From: Desulfurococcales archaeon
Lineage (GTDB): Archaea > Thermoproteota > Thermoprotei_A > Sulfolobales > Desulfurococcaceae
NCBI GenBank assembly: GCA_015522345.1
Contig: WAML01000131.1
Span: 1 to 13,674, forward strand
DNA length: 13,674 nucleotides
Reading direction: 5' to 3'
Below, piece after piece: positions 1 to 7,470 of the stretch (the first letter of the stretch is position 1; each line of letters opens with the position of its first letter). The notes beneath the pieces are model-generated. The model did no database searches. It saw nothing but the letters and a program-made list of their open reading frames with translations, and had not been told where the DNA came from. The translations under genes and the position numbers were made by a program.

Positions 1-131
1 ATTATATCTGGTTCTCCTCTATAACTATCTCTTACAATTAATATTGATGGAGTGCTATGTGGGTTCCAAAGACTATGCGGCTGCCACACTTCTATCCACA
101 TACCCCTATAGCCGCCTGGAACTAGTATAAT
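1..131. repeat. 131-bp exact direct repeat, copy 1
   Basis: Positions 1-131 are identical at every base to 622-752, and the match ends abruptly at 132 versus 753 (g against t). The left end is cut by the window edge, so the repeat may be longer. Both copies are read on the minus strand in the same codon phase. Confidence 0.97.
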
Positions 132-287
132 GCCTGTTACTATAGGAACTTCTAATCCGTAGTCATAGTAGATACCCGAATGAATATAATACAGCATACA
201 CAATACTATAGATACAGCAACCAGAGTATATGCCAATAGAGCTAAGTTGATGGTCCTATATAGTAGGATATCGGTTTTGTACTTCAA
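1..287 (-). CDS. Signal peptidase-like N-terminus running into an nre-derived segment (partial, possibly chimeric)
   Basis: The frame opens at TTG 287-285, six bases after a clear GGAGGT ribosome site (299-294), and leaves the window at position 1 after 95 codons. Residues 13-35 are one hydrophobic segment. It is followed by a short stretch ending YGLEVPIVTG, which resembles the run-up to the catalytic SMxP motif of archaeal signal peptidase I (S26B). That resemblance is my judgement from pattern memory. The expected serine motif never appears: from residue 53 the sequence is identical, base for base and in the same frame, to residues 265-307 of the neighbouring NreA protein. The gene lies 30 bases downstream of nre on the same strand, so co-transcription is likely. 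It could be a real fusion, a gene-conversion product or an assembly chimera. As drawn, it could not be an active signal peptidase unless the motif lies elsewhere. Confidence 0.5.
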   Translation of the reverse strand, partial: MKYKTDILLYRTINLALLAYTLVAVSIVLCMLYYIHSGIYYDYGLEVPIVTGIILVPGGYRGMWIEVWQPHSLWNPHSTPSILIVRDSYRGEPDI

Positions 288-317
288 TACTCTACCTCCA
301 CTATAGCTATAGTGTTT

Positions 318-1544
318 TTACAACCACTTATCTAATTGTGTTTCTCTTAAACCATATACATACTCGATTATTTTAACAAGTATATCCTTAGGGATACGAT
401 AGAATTTTTCTTTAATTATTCTAACTAATTCTTCAATAGATGGGTCAATGGTTACATCGCCTCTTTCTAGAGCATGAGCTATACTTAAGCGTATCTGCCA
501 GTTTCCTACAGGGAACACGTATTGTGGCATAACTTCTCTAAGAATTAGTACTCGTGCCTGCCTCTTAATCTTGTAAAGATACTCTAAAACACTTGTACGA
601 GCAGCAAGATATCCTCCATCCATTATATCTGGTTCTCCTCTATAACTATCTCTTACAATTAATATTGATGGAGTGCTATGTGGGTTCCAAAGACTATGCG
701 GCTGCCACACTTCTATCCACATACCCCTATAGCCGCCTGGAACTAGTATAATTAAGTATTTATTGTATATGTATTCATTGTAGAAGACACGTATTTTGTC
801 TATTGGCTTAAACATTCTAATACGCTTCAATAGCTTCTTAGATATAGTTGAGTCAACAGCTGTTATACTCCATCTAGTAGGAACTATCTTCCTCTGTTTA
901 ATTCTCCCTAAGAAACCTATTGATAGAGCTCTTACAATAGTATAGAAGTCTACGTTACTCTTATAGAGCTCTATAATTGCTTCTTCAGCTCTTAAGTCAT
1001 CCCACATAATTTTCTCTAAAGACCTACTAATAACTGGATTACTTGTTACAAGTATTTTTTTAACAGGAGCACTAGGTCCTCTAGGAGGAGTTAGAGAATC
1101 AAAGGAGAGCCTGGGTATAGGCTTCTTTAAAAGCTGTGCTTCAGTATCAACAGGCTTCATAGACAATACAGCTAGTCCTACTTCATTTTCATACAATTTA
1201 TATGGATTACTTGCTTTCACAGGCAATACTATATGGAGGAGTTTACTCCTATACCTCACTATATCTTCTAAGCCAAACCTCTTAAACCATAACCTTGGAT
1301 CGTCATATATTCTGGCACTGTCCCCCCGTATACCGGGGGGTATACCATAGTATATCTTTATCCTCGGGTATCCTCTTTCTCCAACAATTAATGATGGGGG
1401 AGTACTTCCTTCAACTTCTAGTCCATTAATACTTTGAATAGCTTCAACTCTACTTATAAATCCAGATACTAGTGGACAATAGCTTAAGCCACAGAGTCTA
1501 CGTGCTCCTTTACATCTTATACATAGTTCTTTTGATATCTTCAA
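318..1544 (-). CDS. nreA: NreA-type archaeal DNA repair protein
   Basis: This is a 408-residue member of the Nre (DUF650/DUF651) family. The NreA protein of haloarchaea works with PCNA in repair of DNA damage. An N-terminal zinc finger is visible with cysteines at residues 8, 11, 18 and 23 (C-x2-C-x6-C-x4-C). Family-like blocks follow: TPPSLIVGERGYP early, and REVMPQYVFPVGNWQIR about 60 residues from the end. The last eight residues, ETQLDKWL, look like a PCNA-interacting (PIP) box, Q-x2-L-x2-W-L, with glutamate in the first position. The start is TTG at 1544-1542 with only a weak AGAG upstream. It was chosen because it leaves a short lead-in to the zinc finger and lies about 20 bases below the expected transcription start. 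Residues 265-307 are duplicated at the left edge of the window. Confidence 0.9.
   Translation of the reverse strand: MKISKELCIRCKGARRLCGLSYCPLVSGFISRVEAIQSINGLEVEGSTPPSLIVGERGYPRIKIYYGIPPGIRGDSARIYDDPRLWFKRFGLEDIVRYRSKLLHIVLPVKASNPYKLYENEVGLAVLSMKPVDTEAQLLKKPIPRLSFDSLTPPRGPSAPVKKILVTSNPVISRSLEKIMWDDLRAEEAIIELYKSNVDFYTIVRALSIGFLGRIKQRKIVPTRWSITAVDSTISKKLLKRIRMFKPIDKIRVFYNEYIYNKYLIILVPGGYRGMWIEVWQPHSLWNPHSTPSILIVRDSYRGEPDIMDGGYLAARTSVLEYLYKIKRQARVLILREVMPQYVFPVGNWQIRLSIAHALERGDVTIDPSIEELVRIIKEKFYRIPKDILVKIIEYVYGLRETQLDKWL
622..752. repeat. 131-bp exact direct repeat, copy 2 (inside nre)
   Basis: This copy sits inside nre and encodes residues 265-307, which include the conserved-looking stretch LVPGGYRGMW. 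It continues smoothly into nre on both sides, so it is the native copy, and the one at 1-131 is the displaced one. Confidence 0.97.
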
Positions 1545-1588
1545 CTCTAGTCACTGACAGCTATACTCATATTCATAAATAGTTACGG

Positions 1589-1597
1589 TTTTAAATA
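1589..1597. promoter_or_regulatory. Shared TATA box between nre and the DHH gene
   Basis: TTTTAAATA lies in the 114-base divergent gap. Its core TTTAAA is self-complementary, so it can serve either strand. It sits about 65 bases upstream of the DHH ATG and about 48 bases upstream of the nre TTG, which would give leaders of roughly 40 and 20 bases. No second AT-rich box of similar quality is obvious in the gap. Confidence 0.5.
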
Positions 1598-1658
1598 TGG
1601 TTATCTAAATAAACCAGTTCATACATAATTTCATAGAATAATTGCTTGAGGCTAGAAA

Positions 1659-2651
1659 ATGCCTAGAGAACAAGACGGTATTAGCGATTATACTATAATA
1701 ACTCATACAGATATCGATGGAGTAGGAGCTGCTGCACTCTACATATACCTCCAGGGAGCTAGGCCTAAGGAAATACTTTTCTATGAACCATATGAGTTAG
1801 ATAAACTAGCTAGGAAAATTACTAAGCTAAACACCTATTATATAGCGGTCATGGACATAGGCATGAATAATACGGTATTCCCTAGAGTATATGAAGCACT
1901 TAAGAACGTTGTAGAAAAAGGAGTAACTATAGAATGGTATGATCACCATGTATGGAATAATGAATGGATAAACAAGTTCAAATCAATCAATGTCAGAATA
2001 TATGTAGATAGATCTACTTGCGCAACAGGTGTTGTAGCAAAAAATGCTCCTAGGAAGAGAAGAGATGTCGATGAAGATTTTATAGATGAATTAGTGAGGG
2101 GGGTCTGTGCTGGCGATCTTTGGAAATTCGATCACTGGAGGGGTCCATGGTATTTAAGGCTAGTTAGAAGAAGAGATGATCCAAGATGGAGGTTAAAAGT
2201 ATTATATACGCTATCTACTGGAGAGCTATGGACTAGTGAATTTACAGAAAATATCGTAGAAAAACTAGATCGTGAACTAAGTGCATATAATAACTTACTA
2301 GATGAATTTATAGCGTTATCTATAAGCGGCTATAAAATAGTATTAGTGCCGGTTCATCCAAGCATAGATACTAGCTTTATAGCTGCACTAGCCCTTAGCA
2401 GAACAAATAGTGATATTGCAGTAATTGTTGCAGACAATGGAAAACTAAGCTTTAGATCAAGAAACGTTGATGTAAGAGAACTAGCAGTAGCACTAGGGGG
2501 AGGCGGGCATCCTAGAGCTTCAGGCGCTAAAATAAAGATACCGTTTAAAATAAGGACTCTTAGTCTATGGAGGAGAGAATATCTATTAAACTACGTAGCA
2601 AAACAAATAGAGAAAACCATATATGAATTAGGTGAACTAAAACAACTTTAA
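1659..2651 (+). CDS. DHH/DHHA1 family phosphoesterase
   Basis: This 330-residue protein carries the full catalytic set of the DHH superfamily, the metal-dependent phosphodiesterases that include RecJ nucleases and nanoRNases. The motifs are HTDIDG at 16-21, DIG at 66-68, DHH at 95-97 and an aspartate in AGDLW at 153. A DHHA1 substrate-binding motif, GGGGHPRASG, lies at 280-289. All metal-binding positions I expect are present, so it should be an active enzyme, not a Cdc45-like inactive relative. The natural substrate (short RNA, ssDNA or a nucleotide) cannot be told from the sequence. ATG 1659 is supported by TTGAGG seven bases upstream. It is divergent from nre and convergent with the DUF429 gene, 23 bases away. 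Confidence 0.85.
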   Translation: MPREQDGISDYTIITHTDIDGVGAAALYIYLQGARPKEILFYEPYELDKLARKITKLNTYYIAVMDIGMNNTVFPRVYEALKNVVEKGVTIEWYDHHVWNNEWINKFKSINVRIYVDRSTCATGVVAKNAPRKRRDVDEDFIDELVRGVCAGDLWKFDHWRGPWYLRLVRRRDDPRWRLKVLYTLSTGELWTSEFTENIVEKLDRELSAYNNLLDEFIALSISGYKIVLVPVHPSIDTSFIAALALSRTNSDIAVIVADNGKLSFRSRNVDVRELAVALGGGGHPRASGAKIKIPFKIRTLSLWRREYLLNYVAKQIEKTIYELGELKQL

Positions 2652-2674
2652 TTAATTTTAGGCGTAGAATATTC

Positions 2675-3232
2675 TTATTCTATATTACATGACTTACTAA
2701 GCAAGTATATAGTTTCATCACTTGCTTTTATAACAGTAGCTCTAGACTCTATATAATCTAGTGCAACTAGTGCAGCTATTAAAGCATCTTTTTCATCTTT
2801 AGTACAATTAGAAATTCTTTCAACGAGCTCATGGTCTCTATAGCGCTGTAGAACTAGTTCTTCAATGCTCTTGCATCCACTAGATTTTAAAGCACTCTTT
2901 GGATGAGTTTCAATAACTTCTACACCTAACGACCGAATTTGTTCAACTAGTTTAAGACTTCTATCAATAAGTTTTATCATAGCAGGCCAATTTGGAGGGA
3001 GAACAGGATAGCCGTGTTTCTTCATTTCTATATCTACTTTTCTAAAACCCTTGTTATGTGATAATGGAGAATCTATTGCTACAACAATAGGCTTGTACTC
3101 CTTAATGACACCAATTATTTCTGAATCATAGTAGACTTTAGCTATAAATAAAATATTGTCTTTGGATACTATTGCTATTCCTGATGGTCTCTTAGGAGAT
3201 GAAGATGGGTCAATTCCTCCAACTATTACCAT
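2675..3232 (-). CDS. DUF429 predicted RNase H-fold nuclease
   Basis: This 185-residue protein matches the DUF429 pattern, a family predicted to adopt an RNase H-like nuclease fold but with little experimental characterisation. The acidic positions expected of that fold are visible: D8 in GGIDP, D54 in AIDSPLS, E108 in VIETHP, and D146/D149 in DEKDALIAAL near the C-terminus. The ATG (3232-3230) lies inside the last codons of the upstream reductase gene, giving a 7-base overlap (ATGGTAA). This suggests translational coupling, since no strong ribosome site precedes it. The biological role is unknown. Its link to a lipid reductase may be only transcriptional. Confidence 0.75.
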   Translation of the reverse strand: MVIVGGIDPSSSPKRPSGIAIVSKDNILFIAKVYYDSEIIGVIKEYKPIVVAIDSPLSHNKGFRKVDIEMKKHGYPVLPPNWPAMIKLIDRSLKLVEQIRSLGVEVIETHPKSALKSSGCKSIEELVLQRYRDHELVERISNCTKDEKDALIAALVALDYIESRATVIKASDETIYLLSKSCNIE

Positions 3233-4611
3233 GGTACTTTAGGCCCTAGCTTAAACCCTATTAGAGACCTATATTTACTCCAGAGATACTCTACATCTTT
3301 AATCCATTTATTTAATTCACTTGGATGCTCTGGATACTTTTCTAAATATAGTTTTTCTGCATCATCCATAAACTTCTTAACTACTCTTAATTGATTCAAT
3401 AAACCAGGCCTTGATACTAGTGCTAAAGCTATTCTAAGACTCCTTATTATTTCATCTCTCAATTTACCATGTGTACCTAATTCATAGACGGCTTCGCCAC
3501 TAACAATTTTCTTTCTTAGTATAAATTCTAAGTCTTCATTACTTAGCTTCTGTAGATACATTCTAAGAATATCTAAACCAGCTTGTTTAGCACCATAGGC
3601 TTTAATATACTCCTTATTAGCCCCCCATAATGTTTCTTCATTAACTCTACCTTCCTCTAAAGCATTAGCAATATGTGTTGCAACTATTGTTGCTGCTTGC
3701 ATTGAAGATCCTTTACCTCCTCCATGGACGGGGTTGACAGTGTATGCTGCATCACCAACTACTCCAACATTTCTCCATACAAGAGTTGGCAACGGCCTTC
3801 TAGTTGGTACTAAGCCTCCTCCTGCATCAATGAGTTTTCCTTTAAATCTATTCTTCAAATACTTGTAGTAGTTGTTCCTGGGATTAGGGCTTGTGGGAGA
3901 CCATATAACTCCCAGTCCTATATTCCCTATAACACCATTTCTTTTGGGGAAAAGCCACCAGTATCCTCCAGGAGCTATTTCTTGATTCAAATATATTATT
4001 GCATAGTCTTTGTCCTCGGAAGCTATTGGTTCTTCGAGTTCAAGTACTTCACGGTAAGCTATGTTATAGTCGCTCATGTAGGGTCTCTCAGATATAGGCC
4101 ATTCACGTGGAAGCTTTGATCTTAGAGCTGGTGTTGCTCCGGAAGCATCAATAAATGCTTTAGCATAGATCTCTTTTAGCCCTGGCCTACCCTTCTCCTT
4201 GACTAAGACAGCTTCTACTTTATCGTCCTTGACCTTAACAGATACTAGTGTATGATTATCAAGTAGTTCAACACCTTCTTCAAGCCCTTGCTTCAATAGC
4301 CATTGATAGAATTTCCTACTATCTATGCCAACGCCTTCTCCATAGACTATGAGAGAATGTTCTTCACTAGGACTAACTATCTTTACTCCCTTAAACTTTG
4401 TATCAATAGTATCTTGTGGAGGAAACCATCCAAGAGCTTCAAAGTGATGTAAGCCTATGGCGTCTCCACATGGTTTAGTACCTATTAGTGAACGTGGCTT
4501 ACTCTCTACTAATCCTACACTAAATCCTTTTTTAGCTAAAACATATGAAGCAGTTAAACCAGCTATACCTGCTCCAACAACTATTACGTCAAAACTATGA
4601 TTATTCCCCAA
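3226..4611 (-). CDS. Geranylgeranyl reductase family FAD flavoprotein (archaeal lipid saturation)
   Basis: This 461-residue protein has the length and motif order of archaeal geranylgeranyl reductases, which hydrogenate the isoprenoid chains of archaeal membrane lipids. A dinucleotide-binding GAGIAG lies at 13-18, with the FAD-ribose acidic residue in VESKP. The family motif KPCGDAIGLHH follows. Near the middle is GYWWLFPK, matching the aromatic-FP substrate-cavity motif. The second FAD motif is VVGDAAYTVNPVHGGG. The start is TTG 4611-4609, with AGGAGG nine bases upstream (4626-4621). The short lead-in to the Rossmann motif fits the family. It is the first gene of a two-gene minus-strand unit with DUF429. 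Which double bonds it reduces cannot be decided from the sequence. Confidence 0.9.
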   Translation of the reverse strand: MGNNHSFDVIVVGAGIAGLTASYVLAKKGFSVGLVESKPRSLIGTKPCGDAIGLHHFEALGWFPPQDTIDTKFKGVKIVSPSEEHSLIVYGEGVGIDSRKFYQWLLKQGLEEGVELLDNHTLVSVKVKDDKVEAVLVKEKGRPGLKEIYAKAFIDASGATPALRSKLPREWPISERPYMSDYNIAYREVLELEEPIASEDKDYAIIYLNQEIAPGGYWWLFPKRNGVIGNIGLGVIWSPTSPNPRNNYYKYLKNRFKGKLIDAGGGLVPTRRPLPTLVWRNVGVVGDAAYTVNPVHGGGKGSSMQAATIVATHIANALEEGRVNEETLWGANKEYIKAYGAKQAGLDILRMYLQKLSNEDLEFILRKKIVSGEAVYELGTHGKLRDEIIRSLRIALALVSRPGLLNQLRVVKKFMDDAEKLYLEKYPEHPSELNKWIKDVEYLWSKYRSLIGFKLGPKVPW

Positions 4612-4664
4612 AACTCCTAGCCTCCTATGAAACTATTTTATTCTAGAGATACAGCTAGAAAGAC

Positions 4665-4673
4665 TATAAATTT
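4665..4673 (-). promoter_or_regulatory. TATA box of the geranylgeranyl reductase unit
   Basis: On the minus strand this reads AAATTTATA and is centred about 58 bases upstream of the TTG start. Transcription would begin near 4643, leaving a leader of about 30 bases that contains the AGGAGG site. Confidence 0.45.
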
Positions 4674-4726
4674 TCCTAGTAGAAGAACTAGGGCTTATTT
4701 CTGCCTACTAATCAACTGCGGTACAA

Positions 4727-4734
4727 TTTAAATA
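4727..4734 (+). promoter_or_regulatory. TATA box of the MobB-FeS gene
   Basis: TTTAAATA here predicts a transcription start near 4757. The message would begin just before ATG 4759 and about a dozen bases before ATG 4770, which is preceded by GGAG. This fixes the 5' end of the gene and shows that neither ATG reads cleanly into the conserved frame. Confidence 0.5.
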
Positions 4735-4769
4735 CGTATAGTAGAACTATAGGGAGTTATGGAGAGGGG

Positions 4770-5571
4770 ATGCTAGACGAGAGAAGTTAAACCCAATATA
4801 GGATATACTGTAGTATATAGAATTATAGCTCTTGGAACAGGAGTAGGTAAAACAGCGTTAGGAGAAGAAATAGTTTCTCATTTATCAAGGAAAGGTGTTT
4901 CACTTATAGTTGTAAAACAATCTCATGAACCACAAATAGATCCTGGAAGCGATGCTGGAAGATACTGGAATGTTGGAGCTAGAGCAGTAGTAGTTGTTAG
5001 TCCAAGTGAGACAGTAGTGTATAAAGAGCGGACAGCAAGTCTTAAAGAAGCTATTATGAGGCTACCATATTATTTTCCTCTAGTAATAGCGGAAGGATTT
5101 AGAGGATGCGATATAGGTAAAGCAATAGCTATTATAGAGAATGAAGAAGAATTAAAGCATATAGCTGATGAGCCAGGAATATGGTTTATAGTGAGCCATG
5201 ACTTCGATATAGTTGAGAAAGCTAGAGAAACAGGGATGAACGCTCTATTATTCGAAGATGTAGAGGCGCTTGCTGGAGAGATATACAAAGACGCTGTATC
5301 AACACTATTGTCTCTAATTCCAGGGCAAGACTGTGAGATATGTGGTGTAGGGAGCTGTCTAGAACTAGCTGAAGCACTATTAACACATGATATAGAGCCT
5401 ATAGAGTGTCCACTATTAACTAAGACCACTATAGTAGTAAATGATAAACCGCTACACCTAGATCCAGTGATTGAGAATTTGTTGAGAAATCTAGTAAGAG
5501 CATTTCTATCATCAATAAAAGGAGTTCCTCCAACAGCTAAGAAATTTAGAGTAGAAGTTAGTCTAGAGTAA
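4770..5571 (+). CDS. mobB: MobB-like P-loop protein fused to a 4Fe-4S domain; 5' end disrupted
   Basis: The conserved frame runs from just after TAG 4774-4776 to TAA 5569-5571. It encodes YRIIALGTGVGKT with a Walker A motif at 4834-4854, then a KQSHEPQIDPGSDAGRYW block typical of MobB, the GTPase that assists molybdopterin dinucleotide formation. The C-terminal third has cysteines at codons 5332, 5341, 5356 and 5407 (C-x2-C-x4-C-x16-C), matching the RnfB-type 4Fe-4S domain. No ATG, GTG or TTG exists in this frame before GTG 5017, and a start there would delete the P-loop. ATG 4770 has a good GGAG site but stops at TAA 4788 unless one base is skipped. ATG 4759 is in frame but meets TAG at codon 6. 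I drew the gene from 4770, assuming a one-base frameshift. A rare ATA/ATT start is the alternative. Confidence 0.7.
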
Positions 5572-5657
5572 TTGCTAGAAATAAGCTAGTAAGCCATAAT
5601 ATATCAACTACTTTGTAGTCGGTACTATATTAGGTAGTTTAGTAGTATTGTTTTACT

Positions 5658-7184
5658 CTAGGGTAAGGTCTTTATAACCATTCCTTCAACTATTATAGGG
5701 CTATACTTAGACGCTATGTTTAGTGCTTCCTGGAGTCTTATTGCACTACTGCTATAGATTGTTAGTAAGGGATCTCCTTTGTTAACCCTATAACCTATTT
5801 TAGCATGAAGGTATACTCCAGCTGCTTTATCGAATGGTGCTCCAGCTGCTCTCGCTATAGCGGTAATCGCTGCATTATCTATGTGTGTTACAGCGCCTTC
5901 TATAGGAGACTCTATAGTGTAAGTGTGTTGTCCAATAGGTATATCCTCAGGTTTAACATTAGGGTCTCCACCTTGTGCTTCAATAATTTGTTTAAACTTT
6001 TCATAACTAAGTCCTTTCTCAAATATTTCCTTAGCCACTTCCACTCCTTGCCCTGAAGGCACTTTACCCGACAACTCTATAACTAGTCCTGCTATACTCA
6101 ATGCTTTTTCAACTAGACTCTTGCTGCCACGCCTGTTAATTAATGCTTGTAACGCTTCTTTAGCTTCTAGAGCAGGGCCTGCCGTCCTACCTATTGGTTG
6201 TCCACCGAATGTTATAGCTACTCTTATACCCATTCCAAGTCTAGCTGCTTGTCTAATGAAGAGACCGGCTAGTTCATCAGCTTCCTTCATATTCTTTACT
6301 TTAGCTTTTCTTCCCACAGGAATGTCTATGACTAAGTTATCTACGCCCATAGCTACTTTTTTAGCAAGTATGCTAGCAACCATTTGGTGCCATGGATCTA
6401 TACTGAGCTTCCTCTCAATATTAACGAATATATCATCTGCTGGAGCAAGATTGAGTTTACCTCCCCATGCTAGAGTTGCTCTAACTTTACGTGCTATCTC
6501 CTTTAGTTCTTCGGGAGAAAAGTCTACTCTAGCTAGAACCTCCATGGTATCAGCTGTTCCAGCTGGACTAGTTATTGCCCGACTACTTGTCTTTGGTATA
6601 AGGAGTCCAGCGGCTGCAACAGTCGGCACAGCTATTAGTGCTACCTTACTATTTCCTGGTACACCGCCTATACTGTGTTCATCATATACTGTGTCTTCAA
6701 ACTCGATTTTACTACCTGTTTCAACCATAGCCTTTATTAATGCATGTAACTCGTCTTCACTCAATTCATAGTATAACTGGCTTGTGAGGAAAGCAGCGAT
6801 TTCTGTTTCACCATATATGCCGTCTACAACATCTTTTATCCAAGAATACATTTCATCCTGTGAAAGCCTTTGTCCATGAAGTCTCTTCTGTAATGCTACA
6901 AAACTAGGGGGGACCGGGACAGGTTTTACACCAATAGTATCTTCTTTCCCAATCTTTAATTCTCTGGCAACTTCTCTACTAACCAAGATCTTTCCTGGAG
7001 CAACCATTGTCCTAGTTATAGCTACAAAAGCCCCTTTAGTTCTATCTCCTTTTATTAGTCGTACACGAGTATTTGGTCCTAGACCTAGTTCTTTAGCGTC
7101 TTTTTCATTCATTATAATGACGTTTCTACCTATATCAAAATCCATTTCACTTGCAATAAAATGCTTTGTTTCTAGATGAGACAC
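5658..7184 (-). CDS. deoA: AMP phosphorylase (archaeal thymidine phosphorylase family)
   Basis: The enzyme phosphorolyses AMP to adenine and ribose 1,5-bisphosphate, which in archaea can feed the ribose-bisphosphate isomerase and type III RuBisCO route. Neither partner is in this window. Family motifs are clear: HSIGGVPGNSK, then KTSSRAITSPAGTADTMEVL, then ITFGGQPIGRTAGPALEAKEA, then a C-terminal pyrimidine-phosphorylase-type domain. I start it at GTG 7184-7182, six bases after AGGGGG (7196-7191), giving 508 residues, close to the usual length of just over 500. The frame stays open to TTG 7316, which would add 44 residues. That extension does not look like the family, would span the TATA box near 7258 and includes a GC-rich hairpin, so I regard it as untranslated. 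Confidence 0.9.
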   Translation of the reverse strand: MSHLETKHFIASEMDFDIGRNVIIMNEKDAKELGLGPNTRVRLIKGDRTKGAFVAITRTMVAPGKILVSREVARELKIGKEDTIGVKPVPVPPSFVALQKRLHGQRLSQDEMYSWIKDVVDGIYGETEIAAFLTSQLYYELSEDELHALIKAMVETGSKIEFEDTVYDEHSIGGVPGNSKVALIAVPTVAAAGLLIPKTSSRAITSPAGTADTMEVLARVDFSPEELKEIARKVRATLAWGGKLNLAPADDIFVNIERKLSIDPWHQMVASILAKKVAMGVDNLVIDIPVGRKAKVKNMKEADELAGLFIRQAARLGMGIRVAITFGGQPIGRTAGPALEAKEALQALINRRGSKSLVEKALSIAGLVIELSGKVPSGQGVEVAKEIFEKGLSYEKFKQIIEAQGGDPNVKPEDIPIGQHTYTIESPIEGAVTHIDNAAITAIARAAGAPFDKAAGVYLHAKIGYRVNKGDPLLTIYSSSAIRLQEALNIASKYSPIIVEGMVIKTLP

Positions 7185-7253
7185 AACAATCCCCCTATAT
7201 ACCCACTCCCTAGAAATAGGACTACTGTAGGCATAATAATCTACACAAAACAC

Positions 7254-7263
7254 ATATATAAAT
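7254..7263 (-). promoter_or_regulatory. TATA box of AMP phosphorylase
   Basis: On the minus strand this reads ATTTATATAT. Transcription would start near 7232, about 47 bases above GTG 7184. This supports the shorter start for the enzyme. Confidence 0.45.
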
Positions 7264-7470
7264 CTTGATACATACGGCTCGGTCCGGCCAGGAGCCATCA
7301 TCCCATAAACAGTCAAGGCTCCGCCATAGACCTCATCGCCTATGAATAGATTCTATAAAAGCACCAATAAACTTTACCATACTATATAATGAGTAGCCAC
7401 TATTCTAGTTAAAGAATAAAACACTCTAAACTATACTGTTTCAATACGAGAAATTGTCTTGAGGCGGGGA

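Noticed and set aside
2666..2681. Small inverted repeat AGAATA-TTCT-TATTCT between convergent genes as a terminator
   Set aside because: It is all weak pairs, overlaps the DUF429 stop codon and has no following T-tract. Hairpin terminators are not the usual archaeal signal.
4774..4776. In-frame TAG early in the MobB frame as a pyrrolysine or other recoded codon
   Set aside because: TAG ends other intact genes here (the CBS gene and the PIN-like gene), and no recoding element is visible. A one-base indel is simpler.
6121..6771. Long open frame on the plus strand opposite AMP phosphorylase
   Set aside because: It is fully antisense to strongly conserved enzyme sequence, has low-complexity Ser/Ala/Leu composition and lacks a ribosome site. 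Smaller frames at 5070-5429, 5805-6056, 8863-9093, 11202-11465, 11646-11903, 12387-12593 and 13264-13488 were dismissed for the same reason.
5658..7316. Full 552-residue AMP phosphorylase starting at TTG 7316
   Set aside because: The extra 44 residues do not resemble the family, would cover the likely TATA box, and the ribosome site is too close to that TTG. GTG 7184 fits length and signals better.
7275..7340. C/D box guide RNA on the minus strand (GCGATGA ... GATGATGG ... CCGA)
   Set aside because: The boxes match only approximately, the first guide spacing is too long, and the nearest TATA-like element (7351-7360) would start the RNA inside the first box. Kept only as a GC-rich island.
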